64,000 nucleotides of DNA, from NCBI GenBank assembly GCA_008477525.1, contig SPDT01000002.1, positions 1,674,001 to 1,738,000 on the forward strand. The letters are read 5' to 3'. The DNA is from Hypomyces perniciosus. Lineage: Eukaryota; Ascomycota; Sordariomycetes; Hypocreales; Hypocreaceae. Made by a program: the position numbers and the translations under genes. Under the pieces are notes generated by a model, which had not been told where the DNA came from, did no database searches, and was given only the letters and a program-made list of their open reading frames with translations. Below are positions 20,600-31,999 of the stretch, piece by piece; within the stretch, counting starts at the first letter, position 1; the number at the start of each line of letters is the position of its first letter.

Positions 20600-23500
20600 T
20601 ATCTATAGCTTAGCTACTACTTAGCCAGTAAGTAATAGAACTCTTACTGTAAAAGGAAAATAGCGAATTTCAGAGACTAAGCCTTTAAGGGCAATAATAT
20701 ACAGTCGCGGATCGAGTAAGCTGTTTTACCTTTATAGGAATAAATAGCTGCACTAATAAGAAAGCTGGACTTTATAGCACTAGCGACTTAAGGGCTAGAT
20801 AGCCAGGAAAACAAGATATTATTCCTTCTATAACTTAAGCAAGAACCTGTATAAGCTATAACTATAAAGCCTGCATTAACCTTTATAATAAAGTTTATAT
20901 AAACTCTTAAAGTTAAAAGGAAGCTACTCTTTAACCTATTTAAATTCTTAAAAAAGTAAAGGGAGTATACTATATAGGCGTAAAATATATATAAAAAGCT
21001 TAAACTTAATAAAGAGTTCTATAATAGCAGTAAAGAATAGTAATACTTTATTAACTATTATTTAAATGCTATATTTAAGCAGGTAGTCGCTACCTTTTAT
21101 ATATTAAAAGGAATTAATAAAAACTATAATTTAATGGAATTTATATAATATTTAGACTATACTTATAAAGATTAAGGATTTTAGAACTGAGCTATATAAA
21201 AGCTGTGTACTTTTAAGTAAAAAGATAAAACTTTGCTTTTATCTTTTTTTCCCTACTTTAAATAAAAGCTCTTTAAAGTAGGCGGCGATAATTAGGCTAA
21301 CTAAATTAAAATCATTTTCCTTAAAAGAGTATTATTTTTAAAACTATAATTCTGCTTAGCAATAGTAGACCTACTACTTACCTATAGTAAATAGCTTACT
21401 AAAGTCTAAAATATTATTAGCTGCATTAAACGATTAGATCTAGATTAATAGAATATAAAAGCTGCTTTAATAGGCTACTCTTAGCAGAAAAAATATAATA
21501 AGCCTTAACTATATTGCACTTTAAAGGACTATATATAAGCAGTCGATAAAGAGGGCAATACTTAAATAAAGGGCATAAACTATATAAAGAACCAGTATTA
21601 ATACAGCTTTTTAGTAAATAAGGCAAATACTGCCTGGGAGGCTATATATTACTGTTACAGGAAAGAGGGATATATTGCCTGGTTTTGCAAAAAAGGCTAT
21701 AAAGCTTAGGTATATTAGGTCTAGATTACTAACTGTAAGTGTAATAATAACAACCAGTATACTAATAGTAAAGAAAATAATAACTTTAGCGATAAATTAA
21801 AAGATTAACTTTAATATAAAATTAGGTATTAAAGCCTACAAAGGAAGAATTAAAGGGATAAAAGGAGTTTAAAGAGTAAATAACTAGTAAATTAGTAATA
21901 TTATAAGCCAGAATAGAGAATATATTTATTATAGCACTATTTAATACTAGCTATAACCTTTATACTATTATAAACTCCTCCTTTACCTAAAAGTTATACC
22001 TTCTGCAGATTAAAATTATTAAAAGGAAAATTAAAATATTTACTAAAATTTATAAAAAGGTAGAAACTAGCTATATTACTATTATTTACCTAAATCTATA
22101 CAGCTATATTAAACGTTAATACACCTATATAGTAGATAAACTAGATTATAACCTAATCCTCAGTAAACTTTAAGCTAAAGCTAACTAGGTAATATATAAT
22201 ACAGCTAAAAAGGAAATTAACTATAGAAAAGCCGGCCTATAGCTATAATTTATAAATAAAGAGGAGCCTGGGAATATTAAAGCTATATAAAGAGCCTGGC
22301 TTATACTAGCTTTAATATTATAAATAGAATACTGCTATATTAAAAGGAATAGCAAAAAGGAAGTATATTTCCTTTAAGCTATTAGCTTATCTAATATTAA
22401 AAAAGCACTTTAGCCTAAAAAACCTATAAATCCCTAGGAATATATCCCCCTTAAACTATATAAAGAGTTCTATTTGCTATTCTTTATAAAAGAAGCTATT
22501 CAGCTTTTACTATACTGCTTTAAAGTTAATTTATAGATTCCTTTAAAAGCTAATAAATATAGTAAAAAACTAGAACTCTTTTAAGGCCCCTTTTATAATA
22601 TATTACGCGAGGAATTATTAGTATTATAAACAACCCTCTTTAATTTATTTAATAAAGTATTTATTTAAGCTAGCAGTTTAGCTGCTATAGCCTTTATCCT
22701 TTTTATTTAAAAACTTAAAAGAGGAATTCGCTTTTATATAAACTACCGCGCTTTAAATGCAATAATATAGCAAGATTATTACCCCCTCCCCCTTTTTTCT
22801 AAAACCTTTAATAGCTTAATAAAAGTAAAGTGGTTTATAAAGCTAGATATAATAGCTATATTTTATAAAATTAAGGTCGCGAAAGGAAAAGAATATAAAA
22901 CTGTATTCTATATACGCTATAGCCTATATAAGTGGCAGGTAGTTTTATTTAAACTTATTAGCGCACTAGCAGCATTTTAATAGTATATTAATTAAATACT
23001 ATGCCCCTTTTTAAATAACTTCGCGTCTATATACCTTAACAATATCTTAATCTATACCAATAAATTATAAAAGGACTATATAAAGAAGGTCTAGCGAGTT
23101 TTATATACCCTCGCTAATACTAGGCTATATTTAGATTTTAAAAAGTATATATTTATATAAAAAGAAATTAAATACTTTAGGTTTATTATATATACTGGTA
23201 AAGGAATTGCCTATAACCTTAAAAGTAGCGAGCTATTAGTAAGTAGCAGGCATTTATAATAATAATAAAAGTCTAAAGCTTTTTTAGCTTTACTAATTAC
23301 TATTAGATATTTATTTTTAGGTTTTCTTAAATAGCTTACCCGCTTATAAGGCTAATTAAAAAAGGGACCCTTTTCTAGTAGAAAGGTATAAAAGAAGTAG
23401 CCTTTTAGGAGCTTAAACGCCTCTTTATTAAAGCCCTTATACTATAAGTTTAAGATCTTATAAAATACACCTTTATTAAAGCAGACTATTTAGGATATAC

Positions 23501-23860
23501 TTTAAGAGGAGCCCTCCTATAAAAGAATAAAAAGGGAGAATATTATACTATAGCTTACTATTTATAAAAGCTAAGCCCTACTAAATATAATTATTTTATC
23601 TATAATAAAGAAATACTGGCAGTAATTCGCTATTTAAAAGAGTAAAGAGCAAAGCTATATAGCTGTAACCCTTTTATAGTTATTTTAGACTATAAGAACT
23701 TATAGTTCTTTATAATGCGCAGGAAACTTTTTAAATAATAAACGCGCTAGGCAGAGTTCCTTTCCTAGTTTAATTTTATAATTTAATATAGGCTAGGCAG
23801 CAAAGCAGCTGCTTTTAATACATTCACTGCAGGGAATAAAACTTTCCATTTAATAAAGGC
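20600..23860 (+). pseudogene. Gypsy-1b gag-pol relic
   Basis: Gag precedes a CCHC knuckle relic at about 21645-21700 (CYRKEGYIAWFCKKGYKAW). Then protease (about 21920-22210), reverse transcriptase (about 22670-23140) and RNase H up to about 23860. Dozens of in-frame stops at former Gln and Trp codons show RIP. This copy supplies the gag region that Gypsy-1a lacks. Confidence 0.75.
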
Positions 23861-23863
23861 AAT

Positions 23864-24089
23864 TGTCACAGGCTAGGCCATGTCTCCCGGAATCACGACT
23901 ACGCCGAATCCGGAAATACGACCAATACTAGACCGCTTACCTAATTAGGAAACCACCTCGGCCACAACCCTATACGCACAACTATATAACGCATACATAG
24001 CTAGTATAGAGCTTCCTTCCTTCAGCTATAGATAGACAATACAGAGGTGCCCTAACTGCGTGCTTTCCAGTTAGGCTACACCCGTTACA
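23864..24089 (+). repeat. Unmutated Gypsy-1 LTR
   Basis: 226 bp, by eye identical to 15548-15773 and with no RIP-type change, although it abuts saturated RIP sequence on both sides. Confidence 0.85.
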
Positions 24090-24201
24090 AAATTCAACTA
24101 AAAATCTTTTATAGTTATTATAATTTAATAAGTAAAATCCTTTATAAAGGGAATCTTTTTAAAAAATGTTAAAGTAACTATATTATCTTTTAAAAAGCTT
24201 A

Positions 24202-27200
24202 TATTAGGTTAAGTAGGCTAGGGCTTTACTGCCTCTTAGCGCTAAAGCTAGCGCTAACAAGATTTTATTTACTTTATAAGTAAATATAAGCTAATATATA
24301 TATCGCGTAAGCGATATATTAAACTATATAGATACTTATAAAGTGCCTATATACTGCTTTTCCTTTATATTAGCTATATATATATAGAGAGGCCACTTTC
24401 ATATATTTTCTATTATAAAATTAAACTTTATTTATTTTCTCTCTATACTTTAATTAGCTATACTGCGCTTTACTATAATTATAAGCCTCAATAATAATTA
24501 TTAAAGTTATTAAAAACTTTTATTTAAATAGTATTATTTATTATTCCCTTTACCATTTACTTTTAAGCTACTAAGGCTATTTTTATAACAACTAATATAA
24601 AGGATATTACGTTTATAAAACTAGACTTAATAGTTTAGTAAATTAAACAAATTACTATTTTAATTAACGATATAACTACTATTAAAGTTTAAAATAAAAT
24701 TAATATTAATTTCCCCAATTAATTAAATAATAATTTCTTTACTTTTAAGCGATTTAGTTTAAAAAGAGTAAAGGCAACTATAGTTAAAGAATTTAATTTT
24801 AATACCCTTTTAATAAATATCTTTATTTATTATAATAATATACTTTAAAAGTATTAACTTTTTATTATTAATAATATAAAAAAAGGAAGGCTAAAGCTAT
24901 AATTTTAAAGTAAATATTAAAAATAGTTGAGTTTAATATTTATATTTTAGTTTTAATAAACCATTAAACTATAGCTTTAGCGTTTATTACTATTAAACAA
25001 GCTTATAATAATAACAAAAACTTTAATATAAAGTTTATTATTTCCTAAATTATTAAAAAGTATAAAGATTAACTAGCTTTTTGCAAAAATATAATATATA
25101 AAGAAATATGTGAATTTTATGTATATATATACTATGAAGTAAAGTATATGAATATTAAATTAAAAGTATAGTATATTTATTAGATGTATATTTATATAAA
25201 TATAATAAAGTATAAGCTTTTTAAGGTTATAAGAATAGTTTTTTAAATAGCTTTCTTTAAAGCTCTTAAAATATACTTTACTTTAACTTTTATTATTTAT
25301 AATTTAATTTATATAAATAGTTTAATTAAACGTAGTAAAATAAATAAAATCTTTTCAGTTAATTAATTTAGCTAGCTTTTTTTAAATAATATAAGGAATA
25401 TAGAGAATTATATTTACAGCTTTTATATAACCTTTAATAATTACTTAAATAATATAATAGATAATGATAATATATACTTAAAAGCTTCTATTGGTAAAGA
25501 CTGCTTCTATAGACTTAAAGGTATACTTAGCCTTTAAATAACTATAATAATATATATACTATAGTTATTAAGACGTGTAATAAAAAAGCAAATATACTTT
25601 TATATTTAAATAAAATATGAAAATGTATATATATTTAGAAAATAAATAGATAGCAGGTTACTTATAAAAGGCTTAATTAAAAGGGTATTAACTTTACCGC
25701 TTTAATATAAGAAAAATAGCTTTAACTATTATAATTACTTTAATTTCCTTAAATTTAATTTATTAAAGAAATATAACCTTTATAGTATATGTAAGAAATA
25801 TATAAATATATACTAATATGTAAAATTTACTTTATAGCCTCTTGTAAAGTATTCTTTTTAATATATATAATATTATGTATTTAATAAATAACAAGAATTA
25901 CTTTATTTCGAACTTTTTGATTTTAAATATAAAAGGGGATTCTATTAAAGCACGAAAGGTTAACTATTTAATAATTAAAAAAGGTTATTAGATATTAAAA
26001 GATACTCTTTATAATCTATATTAAAAAATAGTATAAAGTATAAGTATAATGTTTTATTACTTTATATTACCTTTATATTTAAATATACTATATTAAATAG
26101 CTTAATAGCTTTTTTTATTTGTATTAATGCTAATAATAATATTTGTATTGGATTAAAATATAAAAAAGGCTAATATATAACCTTTTAATACTATAATATA
26201 ACTTAAAATAATTTTAATATTTAGAATTAAAATATTTAAGGCTAAAAGTATTTAAAGTACTTATAAAAGATATAAAGAATATGCATATTAAAGGAATTAT
26301 ATATATAAAATAGATTATTTTTTATTGATTTTTTAATATATAAATATTAATGCTATTCTTTAAAGGATACTAAAATCTTTAAAACTATCTTTAAAGCTAT
26401 AATAAAATAGAATATAAATAAACTATTTATAATTAAGTTAAATAAAATATTTAATAAAATTAAAATCTTTTTATATATATTTTTATAATAAAAGATACCT
26501 TTATAGGTAATATAAAAAAACAAAATATATTTTTAAAAGTAATAAATATATAATGTATTAAAATAATTTAATAAATACGTTAAGTAAATTATTAATGGAT
26601 TTAAAAAAGTCATTTTATTTTAAATATTAAAAGTTACTGTAAAATAATTAATCTTTATAAATAAAATTAATATATTAATAAAAACTTTAAGTAATAGTTT
26701 TATTAGTAATTTACTTTTATATATAAAGAAAACTATAATAAAAAAATAGCTTTATATATTAAAAGTATATCATTTAATAAAAAAAGATAATCTATTAAAG
26801 TTAGAAGTAAATTAATATAAGAAAGATTTATTTATTTTTATAATAAAAAAGTAAACTTTTAAAGAAATATTAATGAATAATTATTTAAATAGTAAAGTAA
26901 TAGTTAATATTTATAAAAGCTTAAAACTTTAATAAAAGTAACTTATAAAAAAAGCTAATAAATATCTTTTAATATATAAAAATAAAATACATACTTTAAA
27001 TATTATTTTTAAAAATAATAAGCTTTATATATATTTAATAATTACTAAACTCTTTAATTTAATATTATATTAATTATTATTTAATTGATAAAAGTAAATA
27101 AATAAAAGATTAAAAGGTATAAAAACAGTATTTATTATTTTTAATATATTAATAAACTATAAATACTGTTTTTAAAAAGGTATAGTTTTTAATAAATTAA

Positions 27201-27388
27201 TTATTTATTAAAAGCTTCTTAAAGCTTTATATAAGTTAAAAGGTTTATAAAAGCTATAATTTAATAAACTATTTTTAACTTTAAAGGAATAAAAGTTAAT
27301 TTTAAACTTTAAAAAGCTTTATCTTTTTATAATTCAATTTAAAGAATCTTTATTATATTTTATATCAATAATATTTTTATTATATATT
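24202..27388 (+). mobile_element. Copia-2A retrotransposon, 3' truncated
   Basis: 5' LTR at 24202-24477, with ends corresponding to TGTTGGG...CTACA in the clean family member at 34308. ATTATAAGCC right after the LTR fits a half-tRNA primer site. A Copia reverse transcriptase relic on the plus strand (about 27190-27388) includes a KALYKLKGL segment matching the ALYGLKQ signature. All RIP-degraded. It is interrupted by the TRIM at 27389 and ends at the LTR of Copia-2B. Confidence 0.7.
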
Positions 27389-27839
27389 TGTTATCTAGTA
27401 TATAAGGTCACTTATCTACGCAGATTATATAGAGCTTTACTTTTGCTGGATTTATGGTCTAATAGTTATAAGCCTAGTATCGTTTCGCGCGAAATTATTT
27501 AATATAGCTTTAGGTTATAAGTTCGATTCTGTCCTACAGGAATTTAAATACGCTAGGGTTCCCACTATTTAGGGGAATTAAAATAAAGCCGAAAAAAGTC
27601 CTAGTTTAACCAGATCTAGGTAAAAGACCTAGTTTAACTAAATCTAGGCACTATAGCTATAGTAGTTAAAGGTTAGCAGGAAAAAGTCCTCTGCGCCCTG
27701 CCCTTTTATATAGGATTACAGGGAATACAGGCGCTCTATCTAGACTATTGCACCTGGGGGGTATATTATATAGCATATCAGGTCACTTATCCACGCAGAT
27801 TGTATATAGCTTCACTTTTGCTGGATTTGTAGTCTAACA
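27389..27839 (+). mobile_element. TRIM: miniature LTR retrotransposon with 76-bp LTRs
   Basis: Two 76-bp direct repeats, 27389-27464 and 27764-27839, each of TGTTATnTAG..TCTAAnA form. The first is followed by GTTATAAGCCTAG, a half-tRNA-type primer site; the second is preceded by a CTGGGGGGTA polypurine tract. The 5-bp duplication ATATT flanks both ends (27384-27388, 27840-27844). The 299-bp interior has no coding frame but contains two copies of CCTAGTTTAAC..ATCTAGG. Total 451 bp, with little RIP damage, as expected for an element this short. Confidence 0.8.
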
Positions 27840-30800
27840 ATATTATTATTAGGTTAAGTAGGCCGGGGCCCTACTGCTTATTAGCGCTAAGGAGGTTTTA
27901 TCTGCTTATAAAGCAGATATAAGCTAATATATATATCGCGTAAACAATATATTAAACTATATAGATGCTTATAGTATATATATATAGCTTTTTTTTATAT
28001 TAGCTATATATATATATAGTAAAGCTATTATAGTATATTCTTTTTTATAGAATTAAACTTTATTTACGTTCTCTTTTTACTTTATATAGCTATACTGCGC
28101 ATTACTGTAATTATACGCTTAAATAATAACTATTAAAGTTACTAGAAACTTCTATTTAAATATTATTTCTTTTTATTCCTTTACCCTTTACCTTTAAGCT
28201 ATTAAAGTTATTTTTTATAATAAATAATATAAAGGATATTACTTTTATAAAATTAAAATTAATAGTTTAATTCATTAAATAAATTAATATTTTAATTAAT
28301 TATATAACTACTATTAAAGTTTCAAATAAAATTAATTTTAATTTCTTTAATTAGCTAAATAATAATTTCCCTACTTTTAAATTATTTATTATAATAAAAT
28401 CAAAGGTAACTATAGTTAAAGTATTTAATCTTAATGCTTTTTTAATAAATATTTTTATTTACTATAATAATATACTTTAAAAGTATTAATTTTTTCTTAT
28501 TAATAATAATAAAAAAGGAAAATTAAAGCTATTATTTTAATATTAATTTAGAAAATAATTAATTTTAATATTTATACGTTAATTCTAATAAACCTTTAAG
28601 CTATAGCTTTAACTTTTACTGCTATTAAAGCAGTTTATAATAATAATAACGATTTTAATATAATGTTTTATATTTACGAAATTATTAAAAAGTTTAAAGA
28701 TTAATTAACTTTTTGCAAGGATATAATATATATAGAAGTATATTTGTCCTATTAATATATATTATATAAAATAAAGTATAGGAATATTAAGTTAAATGTA
28801 TAATATATTTCCTTAATATATATATATATATAACTACAGTAAAGTATAAGCTTTTTAAAGTTATAGGAATAGCTTTTTAAATAGTTTTCTTTAAAGCTAT
28901 TAAAATATACTTACTTTAAACTTTACTATTTATTATTTATTTTATATAAATGGCTTAATTAAAAGCAGTAAAATAAAAGAGATTTTCTCTTTTAATTAAC
29001 TTAATTAACCTTTTCTAAATAATATAAAAAATATAAAAAACTATATTAATAGCTTTTATATAATATTTAATAACTGCATTAATTATTTATTAAGCAATAA
29101 TAATATATATTTAAAGCCTTTTATTAATAAAAAGTATTTATATAGATTTAAAAGGTATATTTAACCTTTAAATAATTATAGTAAAGTATATACTATATTT
29201 ACTAAAAAGTTTAAATAAAAAGGGAAGTATATTTCTATATTTAAATAAACTCTAAAAATTTAGATATATTTATAAAAAAATAAATAAGAGGTTATTATAA
29301 AAAGTTTAATAAAAGAGGTATTAATATTATTATTTTAATATAAAAAGGAATAGCTTTAATTATTATAACTCCTTTAATTTCCTTAAACTTTATTAATAAA
29401 GAAAATATAAGCTGTATAATATATTTAATAAGCTTGCTAATTTATTTGATAAGTATATTAATATATATTAATATATATTTATATATAAAATATACTATAC
29501 TGCTTTTCTCAAAGTATTTTTTTTAATATATATAATAGGAATTATTTTATTCCTAGCTTTTTTATTTGAAATATAAAAAAGGATTATACTAACGTAAAAA
29601 AGTAAATTATTTAATAATTAAAAAAGGATATTATTTATTAAAAAATACTTGTTATAATCTATATTAAAACATAATAAACGTTATTAAACTTACAGATATA
29701 GCTATAGTTCAAAGATTCTATATTAATATTAGATTTCTATTAAAGCTTTAAAAAGCAGGGACTTAGCTAATAACGTATAATTATATACTTTATATTAATA
29801 TAGTTAATTTAAATATTATTATAAAAAAGGTAAAGTAAAAGTAAATTTTCTATTTCTTTAATATAAGCTTTTATTACTTTATATTGCCTTTATTTATAAA
29901 TATATTATACTAAATAGCTTAATTGTTTTTTTTAATATAAACTATAATATGTATATAGTATTAAAAAGTAAAAGAAGATTAATATATAATCCTTTAATAT
30001 TATAATATAACTTTAAAGAGCTTTAATATTTATAATTAAAACATCTAAGCCTAAAAGCACTCAAAGTATTTAAAAAGAATATAGAGAATATATATATTAA
30101 AGGAATTATATATATAGAGTATATATATTAAAGGAATTATATATATAGAATATAAAGCTTATACTTTTATATATATAAAATAGATTATTCTTTATAGATT
30201 ATTTAATAAATAAATATTAAAACTATTCTTTAAAGTATACTAAAATCTTTAAAATTATTTTAAAGGCTATAATAAAAGTAATTAGCTTTTAATAGTTAAA
30301 GAAGAATATACTATATAGTGTTACAGGTTAGACCCAATTAGGAAGGACCTTAGCTATACCGAGCCCGGCACTACTATTCCCTATATCTCCTAGACCAGCT
30401 AATACAGATATATATATATTGGGCACTGCGTATAAGCCCTAGGGCTATACGCATATACACTACTGCCTTACAGATCGATATATATAGCTAGATAGCTCCC
30501 TTTTCTATTCTTTTACTTTTTAGCTTTAAATAGATAATTCTACAGCGCCCTATTATCACCTACTATAATAAACTATACCTATTATATATTTAAAGCTTAT
30601 TTCTATTAATTCTATTAATTCCCTGTATATATTAATACAATTGGCTTTATTAATAATAATAACTTTAATTTTAGTAAAAACTAAATTATTATTTTAGTTA
30701 ATTAATTAATATAGTTAATTATAAAGCAGATAAATGTTATTATATAAGCGCTTAATATTAAAAGGAATAATATAAAAGAAGCACTGCCTCCTTTATAAAC

Positions 30801-31956
30801 TAGTGCACTATATTAAAAGAGTCAGAAACCTTTTTTTAACCCTTTAAAGTTTTTAGGGAAATAAAGCAAGTATATAGTTTAAGTGCAGTAGATGCGCGAT
30901 AATATAGCTTTTACTAAATATCTCTATATAGGCAATAAAGATCTTTAATATTTTATTAATACCTGCTTTAAAATTAAGCCTTAGTAAATAATCGCGATTG
31001 ATTACTCTTTAAATAAATAAAGAGGCAAATATAACCTTTAAGACTTTATAATATACCTTAACTAAAGCTATAAAGATTTAGGTCTTTAAGTTTATATTAG
31101 TAAAGAGCTTTAAATGTTATAATAGAAAAAGGGAGCTAGTTTCTTATCTTTTTTACTAAAGTTTAAATAAAAGCTTTCTAAAGCTAATAAAGAAGATTAA
31201 GTAGATTAAGTAAAGATTATTTTCTTTAAAAAAGCCCTCTTTTTAAAGCTGTAATATAGTTTAATTATAGTTAACCTTTTATTAGATTATAACTGTTAAC
31301 TAAAGTAAGTTTAAAATATTGCTAGTAAGATTAAGCGATTAGACTGCGATAAGTCCACTATACCTATATTAAAAAGGAGGGCTAAAAAGCAAGGATTTCA
31401 GTGTATCTGGGTAACCTTCCTATTCTGGCTAGACCCGGAATTAGGCCCGACGCTAGGACCGAGTCCCTGGAGGAACTTTAGTGTAAGTCAGGAAATATCT
31501 GTTATCTTTAACGATAACAATTAAGCTAGGACCAGCTACCCCGCCTACCCTAGACTTAATATAATGCTTACAATGCTTACAATAGGCATTGTAAGAAATC
31601 TAATTAAAATGGTTTCCTGTTTGTATGGCTGTAAGTCGATTTAAGCGACTTTATATATAAATGAATTTTACGGAAAATAAGAATGCAGCCATGAACTTAA
31701 TTCTGCCACCGTACGCCTATTATTAGGTCAGAGGACTATTATAGAAGATAAAGCTATTATTTATACAATCACTTTTACACCAGCTGCATATTACTAGATA
31801 TTCTATAGCTTTCTAGCTATTAGTTTAGTTACAATTCAATTGTTTATCTATTATTAACTTAACTAAACTTTTAGTTGTTTCTTTATTACTGCGTTATATA
31901 TAGCTTCCTAGAAGCTATATATAAATAAGGTTTAGTATAACCTTGTTATTTTAATA

Positions 31957-31971
31957 GGTTATAAGCCCAGG
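31957..31971 (+). other. Copia-1 primer binding site, half-tRNA type
   Basis: GGTTATAAGCCCAGG follows the 5' LTR directly. It matches the complement of the anticodon stem-loop of initiator tRNA-Met (GGTTATGAGCCC with one G-to-A change), as in Drosophila copia, where an internal fragment of that tRNA is the primer. Confidence 0.65.
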
Positions 31972-31999
31972 AAAGTTTTCCTTGGGTCTTTATTAGTGG

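Larger units (their letters stand above)
20374..24089 (+). mobile_element. Gypsy-1b retrotransposon, lacking integrase region
   Basis: 5' LTR 20374-20599 (left part clean, right part RIP-mutated), RIP-degraded interior, and an LTR at 23864-24089 that is entirely clean. The interior matches Gypsy-1a up to the copy-1 position near 12490 and then jumps straight to the LTR without a polypurine tract, so integrase and chromodomain are gone. Flanks (CAGAC left, AAATT right) do not match. Either an internal deletion or a solo LTR fused by rearrangement explains this. Confidence 0.75.

Noticed and set aside
21426..21626. Minus-strand 66-codon frame
   Set aside because: It is antisense to the Gypsy-1b gag relic and rich in Leu, Tyr and Ile codons expected from AT-rich sequence.
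15548..24089. One large composite retroelement bounded by two identical LTRs that captured the secreted-protein gene
   Set aside because: The left LTR has its own TACC duplication and sits inside an older LTR, and the outer flanks do not match, so the two LTRs are separate.
27456..27545. tRNA-like A box (TGGTCTAATAGTTA) and B box (GTTCGATTC) suggesting a tRNA gene or SINE
   Set aside because: The sequence is better explained as the end of the TRIM LTR plus its primer site; no acceptor stem pairing could be drawn.
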